The translations under genes were made by a program, and so were the position numbers. Positions 8,047 through 16,209 of a stretch of 64,000 nt of DNA are shown here, piece by piece. The first letter of the stretch is position 1. The number at the start of each line of letters is the position of its first letter. Below the pieces are notes generated by a model that worked only from the letters and a program-made list of their open reading frames with translations, had not been told where the DNA came from and searched no databases. Source of the stretch: Lysinibacillus odysseyi 34hs-1 = NBRC 100172 (GTDB taxonomy: Bacteria; Bacillota; Bacilli; Bacillales_A; Planococcaceae); contig NZ_BCVX01000003.1 in assembly GCF_001591965.1 (NCBI RefSeq), positions 310,001 through 374,000 on the forward strand, in the 5' to 3' direction.

Positions 8047-8490
8047 ATGATGCAAAAATTGGAGCAGCAACTTTGCTTTGAAGTGTATAAAGCAGCAAAC
8101 CAATTTACCAAACTTTATGCGAAAACATTGCAGCCATTCGGTTTGACCTATCCACAATACCTTGTAATTTTAGCATTGGGTGATGAAGACAATCAAACAA
8201 CGTCCTCTCTATGTGATAGATTAGGGCTTGGGATAGGAACATTGAACCCAGTACTGCAAAAGTTGGTGGAAAAAGGCCTGCTAAAAAAGGAGCCGTCTAA
8301 AAAAGATAAACGTGCTTCCTATTTTTCTCTTACCGAGGCGGTGAAAAAATTGCAGCCCGCCATTGAACAGGCAATCGTCGAAAAGCTTTTCTGCTTCGAC
8401 TACCTCCCTACCGAGGGACCGATATTAAAAGAACGTTTACAACAACTGAATGAATTTTTAGAAATGATGAATAAGGAGGAAACAGTATGA
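8047..8490 (+). CDS. ohrR: MarR-family peroxide-sensing repressor, OhrR type
   Basis: 147 residues. The N-terminus EQQLCFEVYKAAN carries Cys10 in the position of the reactive Cys15 of B. subtilis OhrR (ENQLCFLLYASS). LTYPQYLVILAL and the DNA-reading region LGIGTLNPVLQKL, then the wing KKDKRASYFSLTE, complete the MarR fold. Members of this 1-Cys family are repressors that release DNA when the Cys is oxidised by organic peroxide. The gene overlaps the peroxidase gene by ATGA and follows a palindromic operator, so it probably controls its own operon. The usual partner ohrA is not here. Confidence 0.85.
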   Translation: MMQKLEQQLCFEVYKAANQFTKLYAKTLQPFGLTYPQYLVILALGDEDNQTTSSLCDRLGLGIGTLNPVLQKLVEKGLLKKEPSKKDKRASYFSLTEAVKKLQPAIEQAIVEKLFCFDYLPTEGPILKERLQQLNEFLEMMNKEETV

Positions 8491-8957
8491 ACATTTACGA
8501 CATAAAGGTAACAGCGGATTCAGGAGAGACATACACACTCGACCGCTATAAAGGAAAGACCATGCTAATCGTTAATACAGCGACAAAATGCGGACTTGTA
8601 GGTCAATTCGAAGATTTGGAGAGGCTTTATCAAAAGTATGCGAAACGTGACTTTGTTGTCCTAGGGTTTCCATCCAATCAGTTTAAACAGGAAGTCGGGA
8701 CTGCCGATCAAGCTTCGCAAGCATGCCGTCTTTCCTACGGTGTTACGTTTCCGATGCATGAAATCGTAAAAGTAAATGGTGAAGATGCCCATCCTTTATT
8801 CAAATTAGTGACAGAAGAGACAAAAGGCTTGCTTGGAAAAAGCGTCAAATGGAACTTTACAAAATTTCTGGTGGATAAAGAAGGAAATATTGTGAAACGC
8901 TTCGGTCCAACAGATAAACCAGCGAAATTCGAAAAGGAAATTGAAAAGTATTTATAA
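8487..8957 (+). CDS. Glutathione peroxidase-family thiol peroxidase
   Basis: 156 residues of the GPx family, which in Bacillales usually uses thioredoxin or low-molecular-weight thiols rather than glutathione. The peroxidatic Cys35 is in ATKCGL; the Gln of GFPSNQF and the Trp-Asn pair of VKWNFTKF complete the catalytic tetrad. Cys79 in QACRLSYG sits where the resolving Cys of 2-Cys GPx proteins lies. It reduces hydrogen or organic peroxides in the cytoplasm. The ATGA overlap with ohrR indicates translational coupling, and AAGGAGG is well spaced. Confidence 0.9.
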   Translation: MNIYDIKVTADSGETYTLDRYKGKTMLIVNTATKCGLVGQFEDLERLYQKYAKRDFVVLGFPSNQFKQEVGTADQASQACRLSYGVTFPMHEIVKVNGEDAHPLFKLVTEETKGLLGKSVKWNFTKFLVDKEGNIVKRFGPTDKPAKFEKEIEKYL

Positions 8958-8967
8958 AACAGAGCAA

Positions 8968-9017
8968 ACTGTCGGCAGACTCAAAAGTGATTTTTTGGTC
9001 TGTCGGCAGTCTTTTTT
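8968..9017 (+). terminator. Terminator of the ohrR-gpx operon
   Basis: A 13-bp stem (ACTGTCGGCAGAC with GTCTGTCGGCAGT, two G-U pairs) encloses a 17-base loop and is followed by CTTTTTT. Confidence 0.85.
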
Positions 9018-9112
9018 AATGAATTTATATATGTACATTCTGTATCGAACATGTCTATGTTTATTATTTTACCCTTTGTTAGTACCGTGATGATTATAGA
9101 TCAGGCAATGTA

Positions 9113-9155
9113 AAAAGGAGTGCATATAATCTATCCAATATGCACTCTCTTTTTA
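9113..9155 (-). terminator. Terminator after the CMD-family gene
   Basis: AAAAAGGAGTGCATA and its near complement TATGCACTCTCTTTTT form a long stem with one mismatch. T-runs flank it on both strands, so it can work in both directions. Confidence 0.75.
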
Positions 9156-9175
9156 ATAAATTCCTGTTCCGTATT

Positions 9176-9562
9176 CTATTTTACCGATAGCTTCTGTTCT
9201 CGAAAAATTTCCTGCGCGATAGTCAAGGCATTTTGCACGCGTGGAAAACCGATATACGGTACAAGCTGCAGCAGCGCCTCCACAATTTCCTTCGGCGTGA
9301 GGCCGGCATGCAGACCGCGTGTAATATGCGTTTTCGTCTGAGGTGCAGCCCCCTGTGTTACCACCGCTGTAATCACAACCAAAGCACGCTTCTTCTTGCC
9401 CAGCCCTTCTCTTGAGTAAATATCCCCGTAGGCAAATTCAATAATCATTTTACGCAGATCCGGAGCAATGTCTGCCAAAGCATCCGATTCTACCATCTTT
9501 TTCAGGGTATCATCTGCCACATAATCTTTCATTGTTTCCAGGCCTTTTTTAAAACGATCCAT
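9176..9562 (-). CDS. Carboxymuconolactone decarboxylase-family protein
   Basis: 128 residues with the CMD/AhpD-like helical fold: YSREGLGKKKRALVVITAV, then TKTHITRGLHAGLTPKEIVEAL, then VPYIGFPRVQNAL. The CxxC of AhpD is missing, so it is not a thiol peroxidase; the conserved His after TKT is present. These proteins form hexamers and may act as small-molecule decarboxylases or stress proteins. The true reaction is unknown. GGGGAGGG precedes the ATG. It lies 22 bp downstream of the anti-sigma gene on the same strand and could be in the same transcript. Confidence 0.85.
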   Translation of the reverse strand: MDRFKKGLETMKDYVADDTLKKMVESDALADIAPDLRKMIIEFAYGDIYSREGLGKKKRALVVITAVVTQGAAPQTKTHITRGLHAGLTPKEIVEALLQLVPYIGFPRVQNALTIAQEIFREQKLSVK

Positions 9563-9584
9563 CTTTATCCCTCCCCTTTAAATT

Positions 9585-10436
9585 TTACCATAGTGGTGGC
9601 TGCTGTTCCTCACTTTGGGTTGAAAACCGTACAGTGTAAGGGAGGAGATAGCCAAATGTAAAGGCGATATAGAGGATAAAATAAACACCCATTACGTAAA
9701 ACGGTATATCTACACTTGGCATAAGCAGACAGAACGGCATACCGAGAGTTTGAATAAGATATGTGCTTTGATTTTTCTTTCTGTCAAAGTACATTTTCTT
9801 TTTGCAAATATTACATTTCGCATCATAAATCATGAAGCTTTTTTTCAACATTTCCTTATTTGTTAGTTCTGCCTCGCAGTGCGGACAATGCGCACGCTGC
9901 TCATTTTTCGTGAGCAAAATTTGGATAAATGATGTATTGGCGAATAAGAAAATAACAAAGAGAGATTGCAAAAATGCTGACGAGCTTTTCAAACTGGAGG
10001 CAATCATTACGATAGCAAAACCAATGCCAAGCAGACTTATGATCATCCAAATAATCCGATAAGATTTTAAAAATCCAATCAGCCGGTGAACGAACGCCGA
10101 ATTCTGCCAGCGCTTTACTTTGAGCAGTGAAGCAACAGCTAGTGAATAGGCTGACATCATAAGAATCAATGTAAGGGTCAGCCAAATGATTTCTTCTACT
10201 GAACCTGCCTCTTTTGCCGTTTCTATTGGAGACGCCGTCTGCTGAACCATCTTGCTAGGCTGAACGGCCAGCAGGATTGAAAATAAAGCTAAAACAATAA
10301 AGGCAGGAAGAACAACTCCTACATAGGATTTCTTCTTTTTCTTTCCTGATTTTACATGAACGATCATCCGCTCTTTTTGGATTTCTGTTAGATGAAGCTG
10401 CTCTAATTCTCGTTTCCAATCATCGTGCATCGTCAC
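9585..10436 (-). CDS. Membrane protein with cxxc_20_cxxc zinc ribbon, putative anti-sigma factor
   Basis: 283 residues. A cytoplasmic N-terminal helical region (about residues 1-35) precedes roughly six membrane segments. In the middle lies CPHC, exactly 20 residues, then CNIC, the spacing of the TIGR04104 cxxc_20_cxxc module. It overlaps the ECF sigma gene by 17 bases and starts with a GTG nine bases after GGAGG. The position directly after an ECF sigma and the N-terminal region (DDWKRELEQLHLTEIQKERM) are typical of anti-sigma factors, but the role is inferred. Confidence 0.7.
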   Translation of the reverse strand: MTMHDDWKRELEQLHLTEIQKERMIVHVKSGKKKKKSYVGVVLPAFIVLALFSILLAVQPSKMVQQTASPIETAKEAGSVEEIIWLTLTLILMMSAYSLAVASLLKVKRWQNSAFVHRLIGFLKSYRIIWMIISLLGIGFAIVMIASSLKSSSAFLQSLFVIFLFANTSFIQILLTKNEQRAHCPHCEAELTNKEMLKKSFMIYDAKCNICKKKMYFDRKKNQSTYLIQTLGMPFCLLMPSVDIPFYVMGVYFILYIAFTFGYLLPYTVRFSTQSEEQQPPLW

Positions 10437-10932
10437 TTGCCAACACCTCCCATTGCTGTTCCGGTAATAGTTGTTTTAGCTTTTCCCTTGCCCGTTGGAG
10501 CCGGGTTTTTACGGTAGAAACAGGCACTTGAAGGAACTCCGCTACTTCCTTCACCTGCAAGTCCTCATAATAATAAAGAAGCAGCACTTCACGATATTTA
10601 ACAGGAAGCTTTAAAACTGCATTTGTAATCTCGCCCCGCTCTTCTTTTTGCAGCACACGGTGGTCTGCCCCCGTACTCGTTCCGGTCAATTGTTCTAATA
10701 AGGAAAATGTCCGCTGCTTCCAGCTGCGAAGATAGTCATAGCTCCGGTTTACAGTCATTTTGGTCAAATATGTTTTTATAGAAGAACGTCCGTCAAAACG
10801 GTGGCTCGTTTGATGAAATTTAAAAAATACATCCTGTACTACCTCTTCTGCAGCGCGTTCGTCCTTTGTATAAATGAAAGCGATATGGTACAAATAATCG
10901 CCATATGTATGAATCAGCTGTTCGATTTCCAA
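10420..10932 (-). CDS. ECF-type RNA polymerase sigma factor
   Basis: 170 residues with regions 2 and 4 only. Region 2 contains IAFIYTKDERAAEEVVQDVFFKF and the -10-reading part YLTKMTVNRSYDYLRSWK; region 4 contains LPVKYREVLLLYYYEDLQV and the helix-turn-helix VAEFLQVPVSTVKTRLQRAR. The start is a TTG eight bases after AAAGGAGG. Upstream a CGTC (10960-10963) with TGAGTC 17 bp before it could be an autoregulated ECF promoter; that reading is weak. The regulon and the triggering stress are unknown. Confidence 0.9.
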   Translation of the reverse strand: MEIEQLIHTYGDYLYHIAFIYTKDERAAEEVVQDVFFKFHQTSHRFDGRSSIKTYLTKMTVNRSYDYLRSWKQRTFSLLEQLTGTSTGADHRVLQKEERGEITNAVLKLPVKYREVLLLYYYEDLQVKEVAEFLQVPVSTVKTRLQRAREKLKQLLPEQQWEVLASDDAR

Positions 10933-11070
10933 ATTGGGTGCCTCCTTTCTTACCCTACAGACGGAAAAAGTGGCAGCATGGACTCATTTTTTAAAAAAAT
11001 TTTTCCGCTTTCCTGCTGTAACTTAAGTTTTTCTTGCCCTATCAGTATAACAGCCTATCATGCAACATAT

Positions 11071-11105
11071 AAAAAAGAGGTCTACGCAAAAATTACGTAT
11101 ACCTC
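11071..11105 (-). terminator. Terminator after trpG
   Basis: On the minus strand GAGGTATACG pairs with CGTAGACCTC (one mismatch) and TTTTTT follows. It shows that the trp transcript ends after trpG. Confidence 0.75.
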
Positions 11106-11208
11106 CCCCTCTTATAATATAAAACTTTACATGTCTTTGATAAGCGGTCGAATGAGCCGCATATTCTGATGAAACTTGTTTACTAACGTTTCTTCCTCTC
11201 CATGTTTC

Positions 11209-11778
11209 TTATACATATTGCAGGAATGCCGCTACCATCTGCTTTCCTGTATCAGTACCGATCGATTCGGGATGGAATTGCAGACCAAAAACCGGATATG
11301 TTTTATGCTGGATCGCCATGACTTCCCCATCATCAGAGGATGTTGCTGTTATTTCAAAATCCGGGTGCAATGTAGCAGAGTCGATAATTAATGAATGGTA
11401 CCGCATCACTTCCACTTCTTTTTCAAGATTTTTAAATAATCCCCGTTTTTCATATGTTAGCCTGCTTGTCTTGCCGTGCATAATCGTCTTTGCCCGGACG
11501 ATATTACCGCCAAAAGCTTCCCCAATTGCTTGGTGTCCAAGACAGATGCCTAAAATTGGGTACTCCCGATACAGCTCTTTAATAATTTGGACGGTCATTC
11601 CAGCCTCACTCGGTGTACCCGGCCCTGGCGATAGTACAATCGCTTTTGGCTGTATATAACGGATTTCCTCAATTGTTATTTCATCATTTCGAACGATCTT
11701 TACTTCCGGTCCTTGTAATGCAATTTGATGATATAGGTTATAGGTAAAGGAATCGTAATTATCAATTATCAGTATCAT
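11209..11778 (-). CDS. trpG: Anthranilate synthase glutamine amidotransferase subunit (possibly shared with PABA synthesis)
   Basis: 189-residue class I glutamine amidotransferase that supplies ammonia to TrpE. The nucleophile elbow is LGICLGHQAIG (Cys near residue 79), the oxyanion region LSPGPGTPSEAG precedes it, and the His/Glu pair is in FGLQFHPESIG. The start ATG overlaps the trpE stop (ATGA). In Bacillus the same protein often serves as PabA; whether a separate PabA exists here cannot be seen. Under control of the T-box upstream of trpE. Confidence 0.9.
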   Translation of the reverse strand: MILIIDNYDSFTYNLYHQIALQGPEVKIVRNDEITIEEIRYIQPKAIVLSPGPGTPSEAGMTVQIIKELYREYPILGICLGHQAIGEAFGGNIVRAKTIMHGKTSRLTYEKRGLFKNLEKEVEVMRYHSLIIDSATLHPDFEITATSSDDGEVMAIQHKTYPVFGLQFHPESIGTDTGKQMVAAFLQYV

Positions 11779-13160
11779 TGTGACACCTCCAGCAAAGCCC
11801 GTGCTTTGTTGAGTGTTTCTACATATTCTGACTCCGGCACTGAATCATGGACAATGCCTGCACCTGCCTGCACATATGCTTTTTTGTCCTTCACAACCAT
11901 CGTCCGGATGGCAAGTGCCATATCCATATCACCCGATACAGACAAATAACCGATGGCACCTGCATAAATGCCCCGTTTTTTCTGTTCAAGAGCGTTAATG
12001 ATTTGCATCGCCCTTATTTTCGGTGCGCCTGAAACCGTCCCTGCCGGTAAGCTCGCCGCCAGCACATCAACGACATGCCGATCGTCACGAAGCTCGCCTG
12101 TTACCTCAGATACAATATGCATGACATACTTATAACGCTCAATTGCCATATATTTTGATACTTCAACAGAACCAATTTTCGCTACCCGTCCTACATCATT
12201 TCTACCAAGGTCAACAAGCATCTTATGTTCGGCTATTTCTTTTTCATCAGCTAAAAGAGCTGCTGCTATTGCCTCATCCTCTTCGGAGGTTTTCCCCCTC
12301 GGCTTCGTACCCGCAATGGGATTTGTCGTTACAATCCCTTTTTTAACTTTTACGAGGCTCTCCGGTGAGGTGCCAAGTATGGTATACTGTCCAAACTCCA
12401 TATAGAACATATACGGCGATGGATTCGTTGTACGAAGTTTCCGGTACAAGGCAAACGGATCCCCATTATATTCCGTTTCAAAAGTCTGGGAAAGAACTAC
12501 TTGGAAAATATCTCCGTTAAGGATATGTTCCTTTGCTGTTTCAATCATGTCGATAAATCGTTGCTTTTCTATTGTAGGAGTAAAAGAAACAGCAGGTGGA
12601 TTTTCTAGAGCTTGCTTCTGCGGACGATAAAGCTGCTGTTCTAGCTGGGCAACTGCCTTCTCCAGCTCTTCGTAAGGCCTGCCTAACTGAAATAAATCAA
12701 TAGCCGCTATTGTAACATGCTGTTCCACATGATCAATGACAATAAAAGTATCATAGAAGAATACATGAACATCCGGCATTTGATAACTGTCATTTATTAC
12801 TTCCCCGATTTTCTCAAAATGGAAGGCTGTTTCATAACCAAAATAACCAACCGCCCCTCCGAAGAAAGAAAATGGATAAGCTGTTTCACGTATTGGTAAA
12901 CAGCGTTTCAACTGTTCCATTACCGGTACGGCATGTTCTGTCTTTTTTTCTCCAAGTCGGAATGTACAGCTTGACTTTCCTCCCTGCAGTTCTGCAATAG
13001 GATTAACGGCAATAAAAGAATACCGTCCGCTCTCCTCATATTTCGCATTAGATTCAAATAAAACTTTGTGCGCTCCTTGCAGTGCCTTAAAAATCGACAC
13101 AGGGGTTAATGTATCTCCCTGTATTGTCCTAACTGCATAATCTTTCGTCTCTACTCTCAT
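11775..13160 (-). CDS. trpE: Anthranilate synthase component I
   Basis: 461-residue chorismate-using enzyme making anthranilate with TrpG. The C-terminal catalytic domain is complete: QVVLSQTFE, GTSPESLVKV, TNPIAGTKPRGKT, HKMLVDLGRNDVGRV, and SLPAGTVSGAPKIRAMQII. PabB is a close relative, but the tryptophan-specific T-box in front identifies this as TrpE. Only trpE and trpG are here; trpDCFBA do not follow. Confidence 0.92.
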   Translation of the reverse strand: MRVETKDYAVRTIQGDTLTPVSIFKALQGAHKVLFESNAKYEESGRYSFIAVNPIAELQGGKSSCTFRLGEKKTEHAVPVMEQLKRCLPIRETAYPFSFFGGAVGYFGYETAFHFEKIGEVINDSYQMPDVHVFFYDTFIVIDHVEQHVTIAAIDLFQLGRPYEELEKAVAQLEQQLYRPQKQALENPPAVSFTPTIEKQRFIDMIETAKEHILNGDIFQVVLSQTFETEYNGDPFALYRKLRTTNPSPYMFYMEFGQYTILGTSPESLVKVKKGIVTTNPIAGTKPRGKTSEEDEAIAAALLADEKEIAEHKMLVDLGRNDVGRVAKIGSVEVSKYMAIERYKYVMHIVSEVTGELRDDRHVVDVLAASLPAGTVSGAPKIRAMQIINALEQKKRGIYAGAIGYLSVSGDMDMALAIRTMVVKDKKAYVQAGAGIVHDSVPESEYVETLNKARALLEVSQ

Positions 13161-13191
13161 CTCAACTATCCTCTCTCAGCTCATTTTGCAC

Positions 13192-13421
13192 AAAAAAAGG
13201 CCCTCCGTGAAAAAGGACGGAGAGCCGTGGTGCCACCTTCATTGACTATTCAAAAAAACAAATAGTCCACTCTACTCCCATAACGCGGGACAGACGTCGA
13301 AGCATTTCCTCTTCGCAGCTAGAAAATCCATTCATGCTATCTTCCGCACCAGTTTCCCACCAACCACCGGCTCTCTTAGGCATTTTATAGCACTACTATT
13401 TTTTCATCTTCGCTTTTACCT
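13192..13421 (-). promoter_or_regulatory. T-box riboswitch leader, tryptophan (UGG) specifier
   Basis: On the minus strand the leader shows the stem I apical region (AGAGAGCCGGUGGUUGGUG), the specifier loop with GAAUGGAUUU in which UGG (13328-13330) is the Trp codon, and the conserved T-box AGGTGGCACCACGG (13225-13238). A terminator follows, GGCTCTCCGTCC with CACGGAGGGCC and seven T (13192-13226). Uncharged tRNA-Trp should stabilise the antiterminator and turn on trpE-trpG. Bacillus subtilis uses TRAP for trp instead. Confidence 0.95.
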
Positions 13422-13427
13422 AGCTCT

Positions 13428-13456
13428 ATTTTAAAACACATTTTTTCATTATTCAA
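13428..13456 (-). promoter_or_regulatory. Candidate sigma-A promoter for the trpEG leader
   Basis: TTGAAT (13451-13456), a 17-bp spacer and TAAAAT (13428-13433) on the minus strand. The predicted start near 13421 fits the beginning of the T-box stem I. Confidence 0.6.
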
Positions 13457-13504
13457 ATAATTTTTGTCTTTATTTTTTCTGTCCCTATTCTGTACTAATA
13501 ATAA

Positions 13505-13539
13505 AACTGTATTTTCTCTGAAGTAGAGAAAATACAGTT
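13505..13539 (-). terminator. Terminator after the vWA-like gene
   Basis: A perfect 14-bp stem (AACTGTATTTTCTC and its complement) has a 7-base loop. On the minus strand it runs into TTATTATT. Confidence 0.75.
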
Positions 13540-13565
13540 CAAATGTTCCCTTATGTTGACAGCCA

Positions 13566-14333
13566 CTAGCCGTTTGGGAAAAAGACCTTATTTAAAAATT
13601 CAAGAGGTGCCTCCTCGAAACGCTTTGAATCAAGCGCAATAGCTGACAGCTCAATACCCCTCATCCCAAACTCTTCAATCAACTGTTCTGAAATATCAGA
13701 AGAAGCAAATGTATTTGCTGTTATAAGCATAAATTCTGCGTCCTCTTTTAACCGGTAGGCATCAAATAAATATAATGCCTGCTTAAAGAGAAGGGCTATA
13801 TCTTGTTCGTCCTGCATCTTTATATGTTGCAGCCGCTGTATTCCTTCTGGAGTTAATTCTCCATGCGGGAATACACATCGATCATTAATTGTTGCTACAA
13901 TACAATCTCTTTTTTGTTCAGCACAAAGCTCCAATAACGGCAAAATCAACCCTTTTGCCTGAATTTCGTACAATTCCATTTCACAGGAAGTATCTAACCC
14001 AACAATTAATGGAGCAGCAAAATCTATTTTTTGATGAAAGGGTATATATGTCACATTCCCTTTCGTGACTGCTTTATCCTTTAAAGTTAGCTTGCGCTGG
14101 ATGGCACGTACATTTCGTATACCATCATCTTCATAAGGAGTAACCAGTGGAACGGAGCCTTCTAGCTTGCCCAGACGTTCTTGAAAATCAACTGCTACCG
14201 CAATGGACTTTATAAATTCTTCATCCCGGGCAAATTGATTCAAAAATAATTGCTGTGCTTCCTCAGTGAGCTGTTGAAACATTTCACTACTATATAAAAA
14301 ACGTAAAACATCATCATAAAATAATGTCTTCAC
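13566..14333 (-). CDS. Protein with degenerate von Willebrand A-like domain
   Basis: 255 residues, GTG start. The N-terminal half is helical. From about residue 105, LIVGLDTSCEMELYEIQAKG looks like the first strand and metal site of a vWA domain as in CoxE/ViaA-type proteins, followed by IVATINDRCVF and AEFMLITANTF as further strands. The canonical DxSxS metal motif is reduced to DTSCE, so metal-dependent adhesion is doubtful. The assignment rests on pattern only. It is a monocistronic gene with a strong terminator; neighbours give no functional hint. Confidence 0.6.
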   Translation of the reverse strand: MKTLFYDDVLRFLYSSEMFQQLTEEAQQLFLNQFARDEEFIKSIAVAVDFQERLGKLEGSVPLVTPYEDDGIRNVRAIQRKLTLKDKAVTKGNVTYIPFHQKIDFAAPLIVGLDTSCEMELYEIQAKGLILPLLELCAEQKRDCIVATINDRCVFPHGELTPEGIQRLQHIKMQDEQDIALLFKQALYLFDAYRLKEDAEFMLITANTFASSDISEQLIEEFGMRGIELSAIALDSKRFEEAPLEFLNKVFFPNG

Positions 14334-14471
14334 TTTCTATTCACACACCTTATTTTCAAATGTACTTGTTAGTATATAGAAAAAAGTAAAATAAAAATAG
14401 TAAAGTTGCCTGAAAATCACTTCAGCCTGTTTAAAATGTCACGAAAATGTGAATAGAAAAGAGAAGCTCTG

Positions 14472-14663
14472 TTATTCCATATGTGATCGGCGATTAATTG
14501 GCTGTCCTTCATGAAGTTTAACAAGCGAAAAACCGGATATAAGAAGGATTGATGCCATGGCAAATAGTACAAGACCCGGGATCACATAATGCATCAGCAG
14601 CAATACAATACTTACACTTACTATGATTCCTCCTATGAGCAGCAATGCAATACTATCTTTCAT
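14472..14663 (-). CDS. Small two-helix membrane protein, unknown
   Basis: 63 residues with two hydrophobic segments (ALLLIGGIIVSVSIVLLLM and VLFAMASILLISGF) and a basic tail. I chose the ATG at 14663 because GGGGAGG sits six bases before it and directly abuts the ATG two codons upstream. Nothing else can be said about function. Confidence 0.6.
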   Translation of the reverse strand: MKDSIALLLIGGIIVSVSIVLLLMHYVIPGLVLFAMASILLISGFSLVKLHEGQPINRRSHME

Positions 14664-14857
14664 AAGCATCCTCCCCTATCTGAAATGATATCTTATTTAT
14701 TCCTTTTTATTGGCTGTTTTAAACAATATGCTTCGGTTTTATCAACCGGTATATATATACATATTATTCAGCATATTATTTAATCCCCATTTTTTTGAAA
14801 CATTTTTGCTGTTATAAACGTATGAATAAAAGAACATATGAAAAGGAGATGGCATTT

Positions 14858-15715
14858 TTGAAAAAAACATTATTTATTGGTATGACAGTAGGAACTGCTG
14901 TAATAGTTGCAGCATGTGGAGATTCAGCAACCGTAACAGACAATGCGTCTAAAAAATCCGATTTAACATTAGAGCAAGTATATGAAAAAACAATTGAACG
15001 CCAGCAAGAATTGGAAAGTATGAAGGCAAAGATGAAAGTTGACCAAGCAATAAACGTCGATTCAGAAGAAGGCAGCTTTGAAATGACCTCTGCCTCAGAT
15101 TTGAATATGGATATGATAATCGATCCAATGCAGCTGTATGTTGAAGGCACGACAGCGGTGAAAGAGAGCGAAACGGGTGAAGAGACAAAAGTCCCAACCA
15201 AAATGTATATGACTCAAAATGATGGCTATTATTTATATGAAGAATCAGCAGACAGCTGGTTTAAACTTCCGGAAGAACAATTTGACGCCATGATGAGTCA
15301 GGCTGGCATCCAGCAGGACCCATCCGAGCAGCTCCGCCAACTCGAGAAATTTGTAGAGGACTTTACATTTGAACAAAATGATGATGAATATATTTTAACA
15401 TTGAATGCTGATGGCGAGAAGTTTATGGACTTTGTGCTTCAGCAGGCAAAAGAAGCGTTAGGCGGTGAAGAAGCAGCACAGGCTCTTGGCAGTATGGAAG
15501 GATTAAAAATCAAAGATGCACAATATGTCTTCCTGATTGATAAGAAGACGTTTGATATGAATAACATGAAGATGGATATGATTATTACCTTAGAGGAAGA
15601 AGACGGAAAAATGACAATTGATCAAAGTGCAACAGTTGATTATTCCGACTTTAATAATGTCGATGCTATTACCATTCCACAGGAAGTCATCGATAATGCG
15701 CAAGTATTACAATAG
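14858..15715 (+). CDS. Lipoprotein, DUF6612/LppX-like
   Basis: 285 residues. The N-terminus KKTLFIGMTVGTAVIVAACG is a lipoprotein signal with the lipobox VAAC. The start is a TTG nine bases after AAGGAG; an in-frame ATG at 14849 overlaps the ribosome site. The mature part repeats amphipathic beta-strand patterns (YVEGTTAVKE, YLYEESADSWFKL, FEQNDDEYILTLNADG, MDMIITLEEEDGKM) as in LolA/LppX-type lipid-binding lipoproteins. Attached to the outer face of the membrane; ligand unknown. Confidence 0.8.
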   Translation: MKKTLFIGMTVGTAVIVAACGDSATVTDNASKKSDLTLEQVYEKTIERQQELESMKAKMKVDQAINVDSEEGSFEMTSASDLNMDMIIDPMQLYVEGTTAVKESETGEETKVPTKMYMTQNDGYYLYEESADSWFKLPEEQFDAMMSQAGIQQDPSEQLRQLEKFVEDFTFEQNDDEYILTLNADGEKFMDFVLQQAKEALGGEEAAQALGSMEGLKIKDAQYVFLIDKKTFDMNNMKMDMIITLEEEDGKMTIDQSATVDYSDFNNVDAITIPQEVIDNAQVLQ

Positions 15716-16209
15716 TTTCAGAAAAAGCAGCATGATTCTCCCCAAAAGCGGCGCTCGGTGTACCCGTATCATTCCTTATTGTATATAGAATGGTACCCTT
15801 TCTTTTCCAAAAAAGTGAACATGCCATGCAGCATGCCAGGCTATTGTGGCATGCTGTTTTTGCATGATTTCACTAAATGGGCTGTTAGCTTTTTCCCTTT
15901 TATATAAACATAGCTGTATGTTACAAGCTGCTTTATTCAACTTTCACTGCCCCATGTATTAAGAAAATTTTTCTGCTCCAGCAATCATCGCTTTTCCTTT
16001 AATTGCGTATTTGCTCACTAAAATTCTTTTGTCATTAATGTATTTTTACTGCAGTATACAGACATACCACTAAAAGATATATTTCCTTCTATTTTCAGTT
16101 TTCTTTCTATATTTTTTGCTAAAAAACAATGGAAACAGAGATAATACGTTTAGGGCTTTCCCTAGGAAGGGAACTACAAAAAGAGGGATAAGTAGAAGGA
16201 GGGTATTTT
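15716..16209. other. 494-bp intergenic region
   Basis: No coding sequence is supported. It contains the hairpin at 15829-15861 and, near its end, AGAAGGAGGG for the hydrolase gene. Confidence 0.6.
15829..15861 (+). terminator. Terminator-like hairpin downstream of the lipoprotein gene
   Basis: CAGCATGCCA and TGGCATGCTG form a perfect 10-bp stem with an 8-base loop followed by TTTTT. It lies 113 bp past the stop, so the mRNA would carry a long 3' tail. Confidence 0.7.
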
